From assembly GCF_024054565.1 (NCBI RefSeq), contig NZ_JAMXLR010000043.1, forward strand, positions 28,501 to 92,500: a stretch of DNA of 64,000 nucleotides. Reading direction: 5' to 3'. Positions 18,295 to 29,126 of this stretch are shown in pieces. The DNA comes from Aeoliella straminimaris (GTDB lineage Bacteria; Planctomycetota; Planctomycetia; Pirellulales; Lacipirellulaceae). The number at the start of each line of letters is the position of its first letter. The first letter of the stretch is position 1. The position numbers were made by a program, and so were the translations under genes. The notes under the pieces are model-generated. The model did no database searches, was not told where the DNA came from, and saw only the letters and a list, made by a program, of their open reading frames with translations.

Positions 18295-20562
18295 CTAGAC
18301 AAGGCCGGCTCGACGCCTGAACCCCCAGCTTACCGCCCATACTCCCAGCACGCAAACAAGCACCCACCAACGATCCCAGGCGGGCACGCGCTCGACTCGC
18401 GTGGGAAAATTGTCCTCGAGTTGCTGCTGCAGTTTTGCGGCCAGGGCGGCACGATCGCCTGGTTCGATTACTTCGCCACCGCTGCCCTGCGCGATCATCC
18501 GCATCATGTCTGGCCGCGCCGCAATGCTCAGCCGCTCGGATAAATTGCCTTTCACGTCAAACGCCGTGGTGGCGCCCGATTCATCCCCCGGAGATCCTAC
18601 TACTTTTGCCTGATAGCGCCCTTCTGGCAGTTGACCAAACACCACGCGGAACTGCCCCGGCGTATCGCCGGCTGGCGAGGTGGGAAACCGCTGAGGTTGG
18701 TCCAGCGCGTCGCCCGACAGTTCGACCTCGAGCGGCTCGCCCGCCTGGGTTTCACGCACCAACAGTGTGGCCGTGGCACGCTCCGTGGGATCGAACGTCA
18801 CCTTGTCGCTCCGCACGGCGCGGGTCTCGTTGGGGAGCAGACCGGTGCTCGAAACCAACCAGCGAACCAGGCTCCGCCACAAGTGGCCGTACACGTCGTC
18901 GCGATCTTGATGCTCCACCGGCAGGAAGGCCCATCGCCACATGCCAGCCCCTTCGACCACCACCACCCGGCCCGAACCAATCGGCTGGTAGGTGATCACC
19001 GGCTCGGTGGCCGACGACGAACCGGCCGCCGAGGCCAGCACCACGGCCAAGGGTTTTGGGCTCTCGGGATGCGCCATCGTGGCGAGCGACGGCAACGATT
19101 GCAGGCCGCCACCGGTGGCTGGCAGCCATGCCATGCCCTGTCCCGACTCGGTGAGTTCAACGCGGAACCGCTGCTCGGTAGCAGGGGACCAGCGAACCGG
19201 CATCAAACCGCCAAGCCGCTCGCTGAGCACCGAAGCAGGTGGCCCCCGCATGCAAACCATCGCCCCTCCTTCCTCGGCCAGCCACCGCTTCACTTGTTCG
19301 ATGCGATTGTCGTTCAGATAGACCTCGGCATCGCGTCCCAGCACGACCACCTGAAAACCATCGAGCCAATCGGGATCGGCGAAAAGTGGATCGACGCTGT
19401 CGAGCACGTCCCAGGTCTGCTCGCGGGTCGTCGCCGTGGCGTCGCCCTCGGCGGTATCAGTTTCCTCACCTGCGGTGTTCGCCGAAGCGGCCGATGTATT
19501 GTGGATTTCCCGCCGGATGAACCGATCGTCGCCCACGCGGACGATGCTCGTCAGGTCGATCGCCTGATCGCTGGCCAGCATCCGCAGCAGGAACTTCGAA
19601 TCCCAGTACGGCTTGCCCTCCAGCACCAGCACGCGGACCGGTTCGTCCACCACTCGCACCAACAGCGTGGTGCTGTTGTTGAGCGTGGTGACTTCGTTGG
19701 GGTGCTCGCTTACTTTGACTTCGAAGCGATAGAGTCCTGCGTCGGCCTGCTGCACCTCGAGCGTCGCTTCGGCGGTACCGTCAGGCTGAAGGGCGACTTC
19801 TTGCTCCTCGATCGTTTCGCCATCGAGCACCAGCGAAACCGTCACGCGGTCGGTGAGCCTGCCCCGCTGGCGGAGCGTCACTTCGACCGGCAGCGTCTGC
19901 CCAGCAAAGGCCATTTCCTGCGGCAGGGCGAGCGACACTTCGAGGTCATCGACATTGGCCTGGCCGCCGATGGTCTGGGTGTAGATCGGTGCGGCCATCG
20001 CCCGAGCCTTTTCGACGCTGGCCCGAACACGATTCGCGCCGCCGCCCGCGTTGTGGATGCCATCGGACAGCAACAGAATCGCCTGGCCCTGCGGACGTTC
20101 GTCGAGCGAGTCTTCGATGGCGGTCGCCAGGTTCGTGGCATCCGCGTCAAGGTTCTGCCCATCGAACTGCTCGAGTTCGATGGTGTCGCTGCCGCCGTCG
20201 AAAGCCCGGACGCGCAACTCAAAACGGCTCTCCAGGTCGTCGGCCACTTCGTTGGCGACCTGCACCGCTTGCCGGTAACGTGTCTGCTCGCCCTCGGTAG
20301 TTGCCATGCTGGCCGAGCGATCGACCAGTATCGTTAGCAACGGCTTGCCAGCCGGCGGAGGAAGTTCTTTTACCCAGGTGGGGTTGAGCAACATGATCAT
20401 CGGCAACGCCGCGGCCAAAGACATCAACGTCACGATACCTCGCCGGGCGGACTTCGTTGCCCGCTTACGAAGCACGAAGGCGTACGCCACGATGGCGGCC
20501 AGCACTGCCAGCAGCAGTGGAAACCAGAGGGCCAGCGGGATGTACGGATCGACGGTCAGCAT
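18295..20562 (-). CDS. VWA-domain membrane protein with glutamine-amidotransferase-like region
   Basis: 755 residues from the ATG at 20562 (MLTVDPYIPLALWF), 10 bp after the previous stop. Two N-terminal membrane helices (about 8-31 and 42-60) precede a VWA domain with MIDAS motif ILVDRSASM (Asp81, Ser83, Ser85). Then come beta-rich segments, and a region near 300-560 with VRVLVLEGKPYWDSKFLLRML and FQVVVLGRDAEVYLNDN typical of the GATase1-like fold in this family. A last membrane helix (RWWVLVCVLGVWAVSWGF) ends the protein. Fits the planctomycete relatives of aerotolerance Bat proteins. Partners are likely the MoxR ATPase and the second VWA protein encoded just upstream. Confidence 0.82.
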   Translation of the reverse strand: MLTVDPYIPLALWFPLLLAVLAAIVAYAFVLRKRATKSARRGIVTLMSLAAALPMIMLLNPTWVKELPPPAGKPLLTILVDRSASMATTEGEQTRYRQAVQVANEVADDLESRFELRVRAFDGGSDTIELEQFDGQNLDADATNLATAIEDSLDERPQGQAILLLSDGIHNAGGGANRVRASVEKARAMAAPIYTQTIGGQANVDDLEVSLALPQEMAFAGQTLPVEVTLRQRGRLTDRVTVSLVLDGETIEEQEVALQPDGTAEATLEVQQADAGLYRFEVKVSEHPNEVTTLNNSTTLLVRVVDEPVRVLVLEGKPYWDSKFLLRMLASDQAIDLTSIVRVGDDRFIRREIHNTSAASANTAGEETDTAEGDATATTREQTWDVLDSVDPLFADPDWLDGFQVVVLGRDAEVYLNDNRIEQVKRWLAEEGGAMVCMRGPPASVLSERLGGLMPVRWSPATEQRFRVELTESGQGMAWLPATGGGLQSLPSLATMAHPESPKPLAVVLASAAGSSSATEPVITYQPIGSGRVVVVEGAGMWRWAFLPVEHQDRDDVYGHLWRSLVRWLVSSTGLLPNETRAVRSDKVTFDPTERATATLLVRETQAGEPLEVELSGDALDQPQRFPTSPAGDTPGQFRVVFGQLPEGRYQAKVVGSPGDESGATTAFDVKGNLSERLSIAARPDMMRMIAQGSGGEVIEPGDRAALAAKLQQQLEDNFPTRVERVPAWDRWWVLVCVLGVWAVSWGFRRRAGLV

Positions 20563-20572
20563 GCGTAAAAGT

Positions 20573-22654
20573 TCAACTCTTAAAGGCAATCAACGTGGCG
20601 ACTTCTCCCACCATGCACACGGCGCAGGCCACCAGCAGCCAGGTCCATAAGGTGTCCTGCTCGGGATCGGCCGAGCCCACCGCGCGGAAGTGGCTGGCCC
20701 TTCCACCGGAGAGACGTTCGGTCAGCACGTCAGGGGCCAGGCTTTCCAGCGAACTTTCTTCGGCATCCGCCGCCACGGGCAGGGCGAACACGGTTTCGTC
20801 GCCGCGGACCACGCGGTACACGCCCGGCTGCTCAGGCGACGTCCACCGCCACACCACACCGCCGGTGTCGGTGGTGAGTTCGCCTACTTCGTCCTCTTCA
20901 CCGGTTTGGCCAGCGGGAGTCTTGATGGTGAGTTCCTCGACCACCGTGGCCGCGCTCGGAAGCCGCACTACCAAAGGCTCGCCGGGCGTGGCGCGGACTC
21001 GCATGTCGCGGCCTTCGAGCAGTCGTTGCACCAACTGGTCGAGCAGCGGGACGAACGCCGCACTGGTGGGCAGGTTCGAACGCGCCAGGTCGGCGTTCAG
21101 CACGGCCAGTTTGCCGGCGTCGGAAGAAGTGAGCACCAGGCAGGCCGTTCCATCGCTGTAGGTGGCCAGCAGGTCGTCGTCCAGCGAGTTTTCGATCCGC
21201 CGCGACGTGAGCCCGCCCCCGAACCGCAGCGGCTCGGTCATCGATTTGACGCTCTCGCCAAACACGCGAAACGGCACGTCGCCCGCGCGATAGCTGGCCA
21301 GGAACAACCCACTGCGGGCCGTGGCCTGCGAGGGCGGCGTGAACTGCACCGGCATCTGCAACCCGCCGCCCAGTTTGTCGACCAATAGCTGCAGGTTCGT
21401 GGCGTCGATTGGCTCGCTGGCCACGTACAGCATGCCCCGCCCACGCCGCAACAGTCCACCGAGATAGCCAATGTCTTCGTCTTCGATCTTGCCGGGATGG
21501 TCGATCACCAGGAGATCCGCCAGGCCCAACTCGGTGCGATCGAGATCTGCGGGATCAAACCGCGTGCCGGCCAGGGGTTCGAGTGCTTTCTCGAGGAAAT
21601 AGCCAGCACTCGGCCGACGATTGCGTGCCTCGCGAGAGATCAACGCGTAGGTCGGCGCGCGGCGGACCTCGGTGGCCAGGCCCCGCGTATTGTCAGCGGC
21701 CAGGGCATCTTCCACGCCCAGCAGGCGGGCCTCGCCGATCTGCCAGCCGGCGCTTGGCAAACGAATCACCTGCGTGAGTGTGGTGCGAGTGCCCGGAGGA
21801 CAGGTGCCCTTCAGCTGGAAAGCCGCGTCGGCAATGGTCACCTCGACCGTCACGGGGCGGGGCGTCTCGGAGTAATTGCCCACCACGACCTCGAGTTCCC
21901 CGTCGCCGCCCGCGGCACCGAAGCTCCGCACCTGCGCGTCGAGGATGCCGAGGTTGACCGGAGTCTGGCCGGCGGTGGCCGACTCGAGTTGGATGTTGGT
22001 CCGCTCGGGCAGGATGGAGAAATCGGCCCGTGCCCAGTTCGAACGCTGAAAGTCGCTCACCACGACCAGTTCCAGTCGCTGCGAACTCCCTTCGGCGTAG
22101 GGGGCGAGTAGCTCGGCCGCCCGCTCGATGGCCTGGTTGATGTCGAGTCGATCTCCCTGCACTTCGGCTTTGGAAAGTTCGTCGCGCAGCACGTCGAAAT
22201 TCTGGCTCAACCGTTCGAATACCGCACTGGGCGTCGCGCCGGCGAAGACAAGGTTTGCCCGCAGGCCCGGTTTGTAACGCAAATAGTTCTGGGCGGCCGA
22301 GCGGGCACGCTCCATGCGCGCCACCCCACCATCCATGGCCGCCATGCTTTGACTTACGTCGAGCACCACCACACGGGCCGCGGCTCCTGAGGTGGCATCG
22401 GACACCAATGGTTGCTCGCCAAAACGGGGGCGTGCAATCGCCAGAGCCACCAGCGCCACGGCGGCGGTCCGCAGAGCGAGCACCAAAAAGTCTCGCAAAC
22501 GATGACGGGCCTGGCGCTGCTTGAGCGACTGGCGGACGAACTTCAGCGTCGAGAGCGGCATCCGCACCGGGCGGGCTTTGGTGAGCCAATGCACGGCCAC
22601 CGGCAACCCAATTGCCAGCACACCAAGCCCGATTGCCCAGGGATGCAGGAACAT
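20573..22654 (-). CDS. BatA-like VWA membrane protein
   Basis: 693 residues. N-terminal BatA signature: MFLHPWAIGLGVLAIGLPVA, then HWLTKARPVRMPLSTLKFV and a second helix near 57-74. The VWA MIDAS motif is VVLDVSQSM (Asp99, Ser101, Ser103). Downstream lie RLELVVVSDFQRSNW, a beta-rich region, and a GATase-like stretch (LADLLVIDHPGKIEDEDIGYL). The C-terminal membrane helix is LWTWLLVACAVCMVGEVATLIAF. The start lies 3 bp after the DUF58 stop, implying coupling. Metal-dependent protein binding through the VWA domain is the family expectation. Confidence 0.88.
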   Translation of the reverse strand: MFLHPWAIGLGVLAIGLPVAVHWLTKARPVRMPLSTLKFVRQSLKQRQARHRLRDFLVLALRTAAVALVALAIARPRFGEQPLVSDATSGAAARVVVLDVSQSMAAMDGGVARMERARSAAQNYLRYKPGLRANLVFAGATPSAVFERLSQNFDVLRDELSKAEVQGDRLDINQAIERAAELLAPYAEGSSQRLELVVVSDFQRSNWARADFSILPERTNIQLESATAGQTPVNLGILDAQVRSFGAAGGDGELEVVVGNYSETPRPVTVEVTIADAAFQLKGTCPPGTRTTLTQVIRLPSAGWQIGEARLLGVEDALAADNTRGLATEVRRAPTYALISREARNRRPSAGYFLEKALEPLAGTRFDPADLDRTELGLADLLVIDHPGKIEDEDIGYLGGLLRRGRGMLYVASEPIDATNLQLLVDKLGGGLQMPVQFTPPSQATARSGLFLASYRAGDVPFRVFGESVKSMTEPLRFGGGLTSRRIENSLDDDLLATYSDGTACLVLTSSDAGKLAVLNADLARSNLPTSAAFVPLLDQLVQRLLEGRDMRVRATPGEPLVVRLPSAATVVEELTIKTPAGQTGEEDEVGELTTDTGGVVWRWTSPEQPGVYRVVRGDETVFALPVAADAEESSLESLAPDVLTERLSGGRASHFRAVGSADPEQDTLWTWLLVACAVCMVGEVATLIAFKS

Positions 22655-22657
22655 GCC

Positions 22658-23556
22658 TCAGCCCGCCCTTTCCATCAGAAAACCTTGCAGCACCTGCAAG
22701 TAGGGCACGGCGGTCGACGCCAGGCGGTAGTCGCAACCGTCGGCCAGCGCCAGGCGGCGGACGACACTCATGTGCTCGGCAAAATGTTTCTGGTACTCGG
22801 TGCGAATATCGGCCGGCGTGCAGGCGATCACGGCGTCGTCTTCCATGCCCTCGAACCGGAAGGCCGCCCCCATTGGCAAGCGTTCCTCGTCGGGGTGCAC
22901 CAGGTGCAGCACCACCACTTCCCAGCCGCGCTGACGGTAGAGCCGTAGCGCGGCGAACACGTCCTCCACGTCGTCCATCAGGAAGTCGCTCAACAGCATC
23001 AACACACCGCGGTTCTTCGAGCGTTCGAACAACCGGCGGAGCGATTCGGCCATCACCGTCGAGGGCTGCGGCTGAAGCTTCGCGATGGCTTCCTGCATCA
23101 CCGCTACGTTGGTCGCCGCCGAGCTGGGCGGGCAGTATTCGCCGAGATCTTCGCCCAGGACGGCCACGCCCACCTGATCCTGCCCCTGCGTGATGAGGTG
23201 CGTCAGCGCGGTCGACAGGTACTGCATGTACTCGAGCTTCGATGCCTGGCCATCGAAGCCGCCGAACCCCATCGAGCCGCTGCCATCGAGGGCCAGCGTG
23301 CAGAGCAGGTTGGTTTCGTCCTGGTGCAGGCGCACGAACGCTTTACCGGTGCGAGCGAACACCTTCCAATCCAAGCGGCGGAGGTCCTCGCCGCCGGTGT
23401 ACTCGCGGAAATCGACGAACTCGCCGGCCCCCCCTTGCTGGCGCGAACGATGCCGGCCGCTGTACGCCCCGTCGATGCGACGGCGGGTCGTGAAGCGGAG
23501 CTGCGCCAGCGGTGCCAGCGCGCGCAAATCGAGATATGGACTAGCTGTAGCCGGAG

Positions 23557-23560
<4 letters not shown>
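22658..23560 (-). CDS. DUF58-family protein of the first MoxR operon
   Basis: 300 residues. The start is the ATG at 23560 (MTPATASPYLDLRALAPL), which overlaps the MoxR stop codon as ATGA; 90 further in-frame residues upstream are antisense to nothing useful and overlap moxR. The DUF58 signature EFVDFREYTGGEDLRRLDWK (about 48-67) is followed by FARTGKAFVRLHQDE and a degenerate VWA MIDAS, LALDGSGSM (Asp92, Ser94, Ser96). DUF58 proteins are encoded next to MoxR ATPases almost everywhere and may be their clients or partners. Confidence 0.9.
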
Positions 23561-24561
<1,001 letters not shown>

Positions 24562-24644
24562 CAATCAGGCCTACTTTTCTTCTTGTTCGGGCAAAAAAGC
24601 GACAATTCGGCCAGCAGCGCACACCGGCACCCCACTAGTAGACG

Positions 24645-24674
24645 TTTATACGTCCGCCAGAGTTCAACCAGCAA
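24645..24674 (-). promoter_or_regulatory. Candidate sigma70-type promoter for MoxR operon 1
   Basis: On the minus strand TTGCTG (24674-24669) and TATAAA (24650-24645) are separated by 18 bp. The -10 lies in a near palindrome GACGTATAAACGTC. Predicted by eye only. Confidence 0.4.
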
Positions 24675-24835
24675 GCATAAAAGCTGCACAGAACACGCAG
24701 AAATAACGGATTCGCCCTAGCGTCATCCCTTAGAAAGCCGCGTAGTCCAGCACAGAGCTGTTCGCAGCCATCACGCGAATCTTTTGCACCTAGCCCTGCG
24801 GGCGTGGGATTTTCACGCAGAAACCTTGGCTACTG

Positions 24836-26308
24836 CTACTCGGCCGACTTCTTCGCATTGCGGCGGCGTGTAAGGGGAAACATCTCGGACTCGGTGCGGT
24901 CGCTCTTCAGCAGCTCTTTCATCCGGGCGACCCGCTGGGGGTGTTGCTTGGCGACGTTGTTTGCTTCGGCGGGATCATTCTGCAAATCATATAGTTCGAG
25001 CTTCGTATTGCCACGCTTCGTATTCCGAACAACTCCCTTCCAGTCGCCCATGCGGATGGCCTGTTGGCCCCCGTAGCCGGGAAACTCCCATATTAAGTAG
25101 TCGCGATCGGCCACTTGCCCGTCGCCGGTCATGGCAGGCAGGATGCTCACGCCATTGGCGTCCTGAGGGCAATCCGCCCCCACCACTTCGCACACCGTGG
25201 GCATCAGGTCCCAGAACGCGGACACGGCATCCGACTCGGTGTCTGGCTTGATGTGCCCGGGCCAGCGAGCGACCAGCGGTACGCGAATGCCCCCTTCGTA
25301 GATTGAACCCTTCAAGCCTCGCAGGCCGCCGGCCGAATGGAAGAACTCCGAATCCGACCCACCAAGGCGTTCGTACGTCGGGCCATTGTCGCTGGTGAAG
25401 ATAATCAGCGTATCCTCGGCCAGGCCCAGTTCATCCACCAGGTCGACGACCTGACCGACAGCCTTGTCCAAGTGAGTAACCATCGCCGCGTAGCCCGCGT
25501 GCGGCGCCGGATGCTTCAAATACCCATGATGCTCGTAGGGCGTCTCGTCAATCTTGCCTTCGTACTCGGCCAGCGAAGACTCCGGCACCTGAATCGATAG
25601 ATGCGGGATGATCACCGGCAGGTACAGGAAGAACGGTTGGTCCTGCTTCTCTCGGATAAACTGCAACGCTTCGCGGGTGAACTCGTCCTGCGAGAAAGTC
25701 TCGCCAGTCAGGCTTTTGCCATCGTTGCCGGGATACTCGACCCTCTCCCCATTTCGCCAGAGGAAGCTTGGATAATGGTTGTGGGCGTGGCGTTGGCAAT
25801 TGTAGCCGAAGAACAAGTCGAAGCCCTGCGAATTGGGATCGCCCGACGTGCCGAAATGGCCCAACCCCCATTTGCCCATGGCGGCCGTAGCGTAGCCGCA
25901 TTGCTTCAGCACCTCGGCCAAAGTGACTTCCTCTGCCGGAATGGGCTGCTGCCCAGGAAACTCGAAGCCGTACTTGGCCTTCAGCGCCGAATCGGGCTTG
26001 TAGTCGCCGTTGTCGCGGATGTAGGCATGCGCGGGCGACTTGCCGGTCATCAGCACGCATCGCGAAGGGGCGCACACCGGCGAGCCACTGTAAAAATCAG
26101 TAAAACGAACCCCGTCAGCGGCTAACTCGTCGATGCGAGGCGTGCGAATGATTTGCTGCCCGTAGCAGCCAAGTTCGCCGTAGCCCAGGTCGTCGGCAAC
26201 GATGAGAATAATGTTGGGCGTGTCCGAGCGATCGGCCGCAGGTACTGGGGCTGCGAGGCCAATGGTCAGCACGGTGGACGCCACAATTGCGAGCTTGGTC
26301 AGGTGCAT
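24836..26308 (-). CDS. Secreted sulfatase (arylsulfatase family)
   Basis: 490 residues. Signal peptide [19 protein letters not shown], then the sulfatase N-terminus [20 protein letters not shown] with metal ligands Asp39 and Asp40. The formylglycine motif is C79-APSR in [15 protein letters not shown]; this cysteine is normally oxidised to formylglycine. Other conserved blocks are [22 protein letters not shown] and [12 protein letters not shown]. It hydrolyses sulfate esters in the periplasm or outside; planctomycetes carry many for sulfated polysaccharides. Monocistronic, divergent from the UgpC-type ATPase gene. No sulfatase-maturing enzyme is encoded nearby. Confidence 0.95.
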   Translation of the reverse strand: MHLTKLAIVASTVLTIGLAAPVPAADRSDTPNIILIVADDLGYGELGCYGQQIIRTPRIDELAADGVRFTDFYSGSPVCAPSRCVLMTGKSPAHAYIRDNGDYKPDSALKAKYGFEFPGQQPIPAEEVTLAEVLKQCGYATAAMGKWGLGHFGTSGDPNSQGFDLFFGYNCQRHAHNHYPSFLWRNGERVEYPGNDGKSLTGETFSQDEFTREALQFIREKQDQPFFLYLPVIIPHLSIQVPESSLAEYEGKIDETPYEHHGYLKHPAPHAGYAAMVTHLDKAVGQVVDLVDELGLAEDTLIIFTSDNGPTYERLGGSDSEFFHSAGGLRGLKGSIYEGGIRVPLVARWPGHIKPDTESDAVSAFWDLMPTVCEVVGADCPQDANGVSILPAMTGDGQVADRDYLIWEFPGYGGQQAIRMGDWKGVVRNTKRGNTKLELYDLQNDPAEANNVAKQHPQRVARMKELLKSDRTESEMFPLTRRRNAKKSAE

Positions 26309-26566
26309 GATCGTGTTGTCTGCTATTCTGGAGGGCGAAGACTGACCTCAACTCTAACTGCCCCAGAAGGCGACGTAAACGATCGGTAAAGCGCACTTCC
26401 GCTCTCGGCAAGCCATCCCGAAGGTTGGAAGCATCGAAAAGTACCGTGACGTTGGCCCGCCGCCCTCCTGCACACCTCACTCACTTACCCAAACTCTCGG
26501 CACCCGACACCACTAGGTCCCTGAAGGGATCCGCTCGCTAGTTTGGTTCAAAATCGATTGACTTCC

Positions 26567-27643
26567 GTGGCCAGCGTTTCTTTGCACAACGTGAACAAAA
26601 TTTACCCCGGTGGTATCCATGCAGTGCATGACTTCGATCTCGAGGTTGCGGATGGCGAGTTCGTGGTGTTGGTGGGTCCCAGCGGTTGTGGCAAGAGTAC
26701 CACGCTGCGGATGATTGCCGGATTGGAGGACGTAACCTCCGGCGACATCAGCATCGGTGAGCGCCGGGTGAACGCGGTGCCGCCGGGCGATCGCGACATC
26801 GCCATGGTATTCCAGAACTACGCTCTTTATCCGCACATGACGGTGCGGCAGAACATGGCGTTTGGCCTGAAGATGCGTCGAACGCCGAAAGCCGAGGTCG
26901 AGCGTCGCGTCGCCGAGGCCGCTCAAATGCTGGGCGTCGAAGCAATGCTCGATCGTCGGCCTCGCGAACTCTCGGGAGGTCAACGACAACGCGTAGCGGT
27001 TGGGCGGGCCATTGTCCGCAACCCGGCCGTGTTCCTGTTCGACGAACCGCTCTCGAATCTCGATGCCAAGCTGCGGGCTCAGATGCGAACCGAACTGGCG
27101 GCACTGCACGAGCGACTGCAGGCCACCATGATCTACGTGACGCACGATCAGGTGGAGGCCATGACCTTGGGCGACCGACTGGTGCTGATGAAGGACGGCG
27201 TCGTGCAACAGATCGGCGCCCCGCTGGAAGTGTACCAGTACCCGACCAATCAATTTGTGGCCACATTTATCGGCAGTCCCCCGATGAATCTGCTAAAAGG
27301 CAATGTCAAAGGTGGGATATTCCATGGCGTCGATCAACACGCCACTTGGCGGCTGAGTGCTGCCGACGATGGCCCCGTGGTGTTGGGGGTCCGTCCCGAA
27401 GACTTGTTGCCTGCCGAGGGCGACCAATCTGTGCTGGCCACGGTCACCCCGGAATTGATCGAAAACCTCGGGCATGAGGTGTTGGTGCACTTTTCGCTCG
27501 CCGGTGAGAGGCTCGTTGCTCGCATTCCCTTTGGCCACGCTACGGGCATCGGCCAGCAATTGCCACTCACCGTACGTGCAGGTAGCGTGCGGCTATTCGG
27601 CGACGACGAGATGGGCAATGCGCTGGGTTCCTCGACCAATTAG
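26567..27643 (+). CDS. Sugar-type ABC transporter ATP-binding protein (UgpC/MsmK family), orphan
   Basis: 358 residues from a GTG at 26567 (MASVSLHNVNKIYPGG), the usual N-terminus of this family; TTG codons at 26543 and 26558 are alternatives. Walker A LVGPSGCGKST (37-45), Q-loop MVFQNYALYPHM, signature LSGGQRQRVAVGRA, Walker B VFLFDEPLSNLD, switch His in YVTHDQVEAMTLGD. A C-terminal TOBE-like domain (about 235-358) contains VLGVRPEDLLPAEG. Permease and binding-protein genes are absent on both sides, so it probably serves several transporters encoded elsewhere, as known for MsmK. Confidence 0.93.
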   Translation: MASVSLHNVNKIYPGGIHAVHDFDLEVADGEFVVLVGPSGCGKSTTLRMIAGLEDVTSGDISIGERRVNAVPPGDRDIAMVFQNYALYPHMTVRQNMAFGLKMRRTPKAEVERRVAEAAQMLGVEAMLDRRPRELSGGQRQRVAVGRAIVRNPAVFLFDEPLSNLDAKLRAQMRTELAALHERLQATMIYVTHDQVEAMTLGDRLVLMKDGVVQQIGAPLEVYQYPTNQFVATFIGSPPMNLLKGNVKGGIFHGVDQHATWRLSAADDGPVVLGVRPEDLLPAEGDQSVLATVTPELIENLGHEVLVHFSLAGERLVARIPFGHATGIGQQLPLTVRAGSVRLFGDDEMGNALGSSTN

Positions 27644-28069
27644 CGCTTTTCTTGGAACCGGGCAGTCAGCCCTCGCGTCCAACCCATTCGGCAGCGCGCA
27701 CCTAGGGCGCGAGCATGACATCGCCCCCAAAGCTGCGTTGAATCGAAGGCGTTTTGCGTATTTGACATGTCTCGATTCGATGAGTTCCGGTCTGTGGCGA
27801 GCCATCTTAACGAGATACCGCTGGGTGCCATCGCGCAGAGGCTGACATACCTTTGACTAAATGGCGACTTCGCGTGAACACTTTGCCGCGATCGAACGTA
27901 CACATTCCGGCAATTGTCCGGGGGGATCCGGAATTCGTTGTGACCGGCCATCGCATCGTTTAGAATCGAAGTTCGGTGGCCTGCCGGGGGAGCGTGATAC
28001 ATTCGCCCTGCCGCGAGGCCACCGGCGGAGAAGTGGAACCTGTTTGACAAAGCTAGAAAGAGGCAGCGT
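27644..28069. other. Intergenic region upstream of the second MoxR operon
   Basis: 426 bp with no credible gene. Its right part holds the candidate promoter at 27938-27966 and a leader of roughly 95 nt before MoxR copy 2. Nothing recognised in the left 290 bp. Confidence 0.6.
27938..27966 (+). promoter_or_regulatory. Candidate sigma70-type promoter for MoxR operon 2
   Basis: TTGTGA (27938-27943), a 17-bp spacer and TAGAAT (27961-27966) lie about 100 bp before the MoxR start codon. Matches to consensus are 4 of 6 and 5 of 6. Confidence 0.55.
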
Positions 28070-29077
28070 ATGTCGACTGTCGCCTGCGACACGCAGTCAG
28101 AGTCATTGGACGATACCATCGCCTTCATCGACGCCATCCGCGAGCGGGTGGGACGAGTGGTGGTAGGACAAGACGTGGTGGTCGAGCGTTTGCTGATCGC
28201 TCTTTTCACCAGCGGGCATATCCTACTGCAAGGCGTGCCCGGCATTGCCAAGACGCTGCTGGCTTCGACGCTGTCCAAAGCCATTCATCTGCAGTTCAGT
28301 CGCATTCAGTTCACCATCGACCTGCTGCCTTCCGACATTCTTGGTTCCGAGATTCTGGATCAGCAATCGGGCACCTTTCGTACGCATCAGGGTCCGATTT
28401 TTACTAACCTGTTGCTGGCCGACGAAATCAACCGCGCCGCCCCCAAGGTGCAGAGCGCGATGCTCGAGGCCATGCAGGAACGCAAGGTCACCATCGGCAA
28501 TACCGCCTATCCGCTGCCGACGCCGTTCCTGGTGATTGCCACGCAGAACCCGGTGGAACAGTCGGGCACGTTCGAACTGCCCGAGGCGCAGCTCGACCGC
28601 TTCATGCTGCTGCACCGCCTGACCTATCCAGAACCAGAACACGAACGAGAAATCCTGCGTCGCAACATGTCGCTCGGTATCCGCCGCGAAGGGGACGGCG
28701 CCGTGGCCCGCAGCGAGTTCGACGCCATTGGCGACGAACCGGTGGGCGACGCCGATATGCTGGTCGAAGCGATGCACGCCGTACACGCCGTGCACGTCAG
28801 TGGCACCTTCCTGGAACACGTCATCGAGATTGTCGACCGCACCCGGCACCACCCCGACCTGGAACTCGGCTGCAGCCCTCGGGCCGGCATCGCCATGATC
28901 AAGGCGGCTCGCGCCCGGGCGCTGATTCATGGTCGCAATTACGTGACCCCCGAAGATCTCTATAGCCTGGCCGAAGACGTCATCCTGCATCGCATCCGTC
29001 CCAACTACGAAGCCCTGGCCGAAGGCCGCACCGCTTCGACGGCCCTAGAAGAAATCCTCAGCGAAGTTTCCGCCTGA
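28070..29077 (+). CDS. MoxR-family AAA+ ATPase (copy 2)
   Basis: 335 residues. Walker A LLQGVPGIAKT (GVPGIAKT at 55-62), Walker B LLLADEINRA (Asp118, Glu119), sensor FLVIATQNPVEQSG and arginine-finger region ELPEAQLDRFM. The ATG follows AAAGAGG at good spacing. It shares the family core with copy 1 at 23557-24561 but differs in the loop after the Walker A helix (ILGSEILDQQSGTF against ITGYELLGRSDDGD) and in the central region, so it is a paralogue rather than a recent duplicate. It is followed by a DUF58 gene after 49 bp. Confidence 0.93.
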   Translation: MSTVACDTQSESLDDTIAFIDAIRERVGRVVVGQDVVVERLLIALFTSGHILLQGVPGIAKTLLASTLSKAIHLQFSRIQFTIDLLPSDILGSEILDQQSGTFRTHQGPIFTNLLLADEINRAAPKVQSAMLEAMQERKVTIGNTAYPLPTPFLVIATQNPVEQSGTFELPEAQLDRFMLLHRLTYPEPEHEREILRRNMSLGIRREGDGAVARSEFDAIGDEPVGDADMLVEAMHAVHAVHVSGTFLEHVIEIVDRTRHHPDLELGCSPRAGIAMIKAARARALIHGRNYVTPEDLYSLAEDVILHRIRPNYEALAEGRTASTALEEILSEVSA

Positions 29078-29126
29078 CGCTCCCCTCGTTTCGTTTTCCT
29101 CACGGGTTCGTACATCTTACGGACCA

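Noticed and set aside
27640..28284. 214-residue minus-strand frame in the gap before MoxR copy 2
   Set aside because: Largely antisense to MoxR; Ser/Arg/Thr-rich; a plausible plus-strand promoter occupies the gap.
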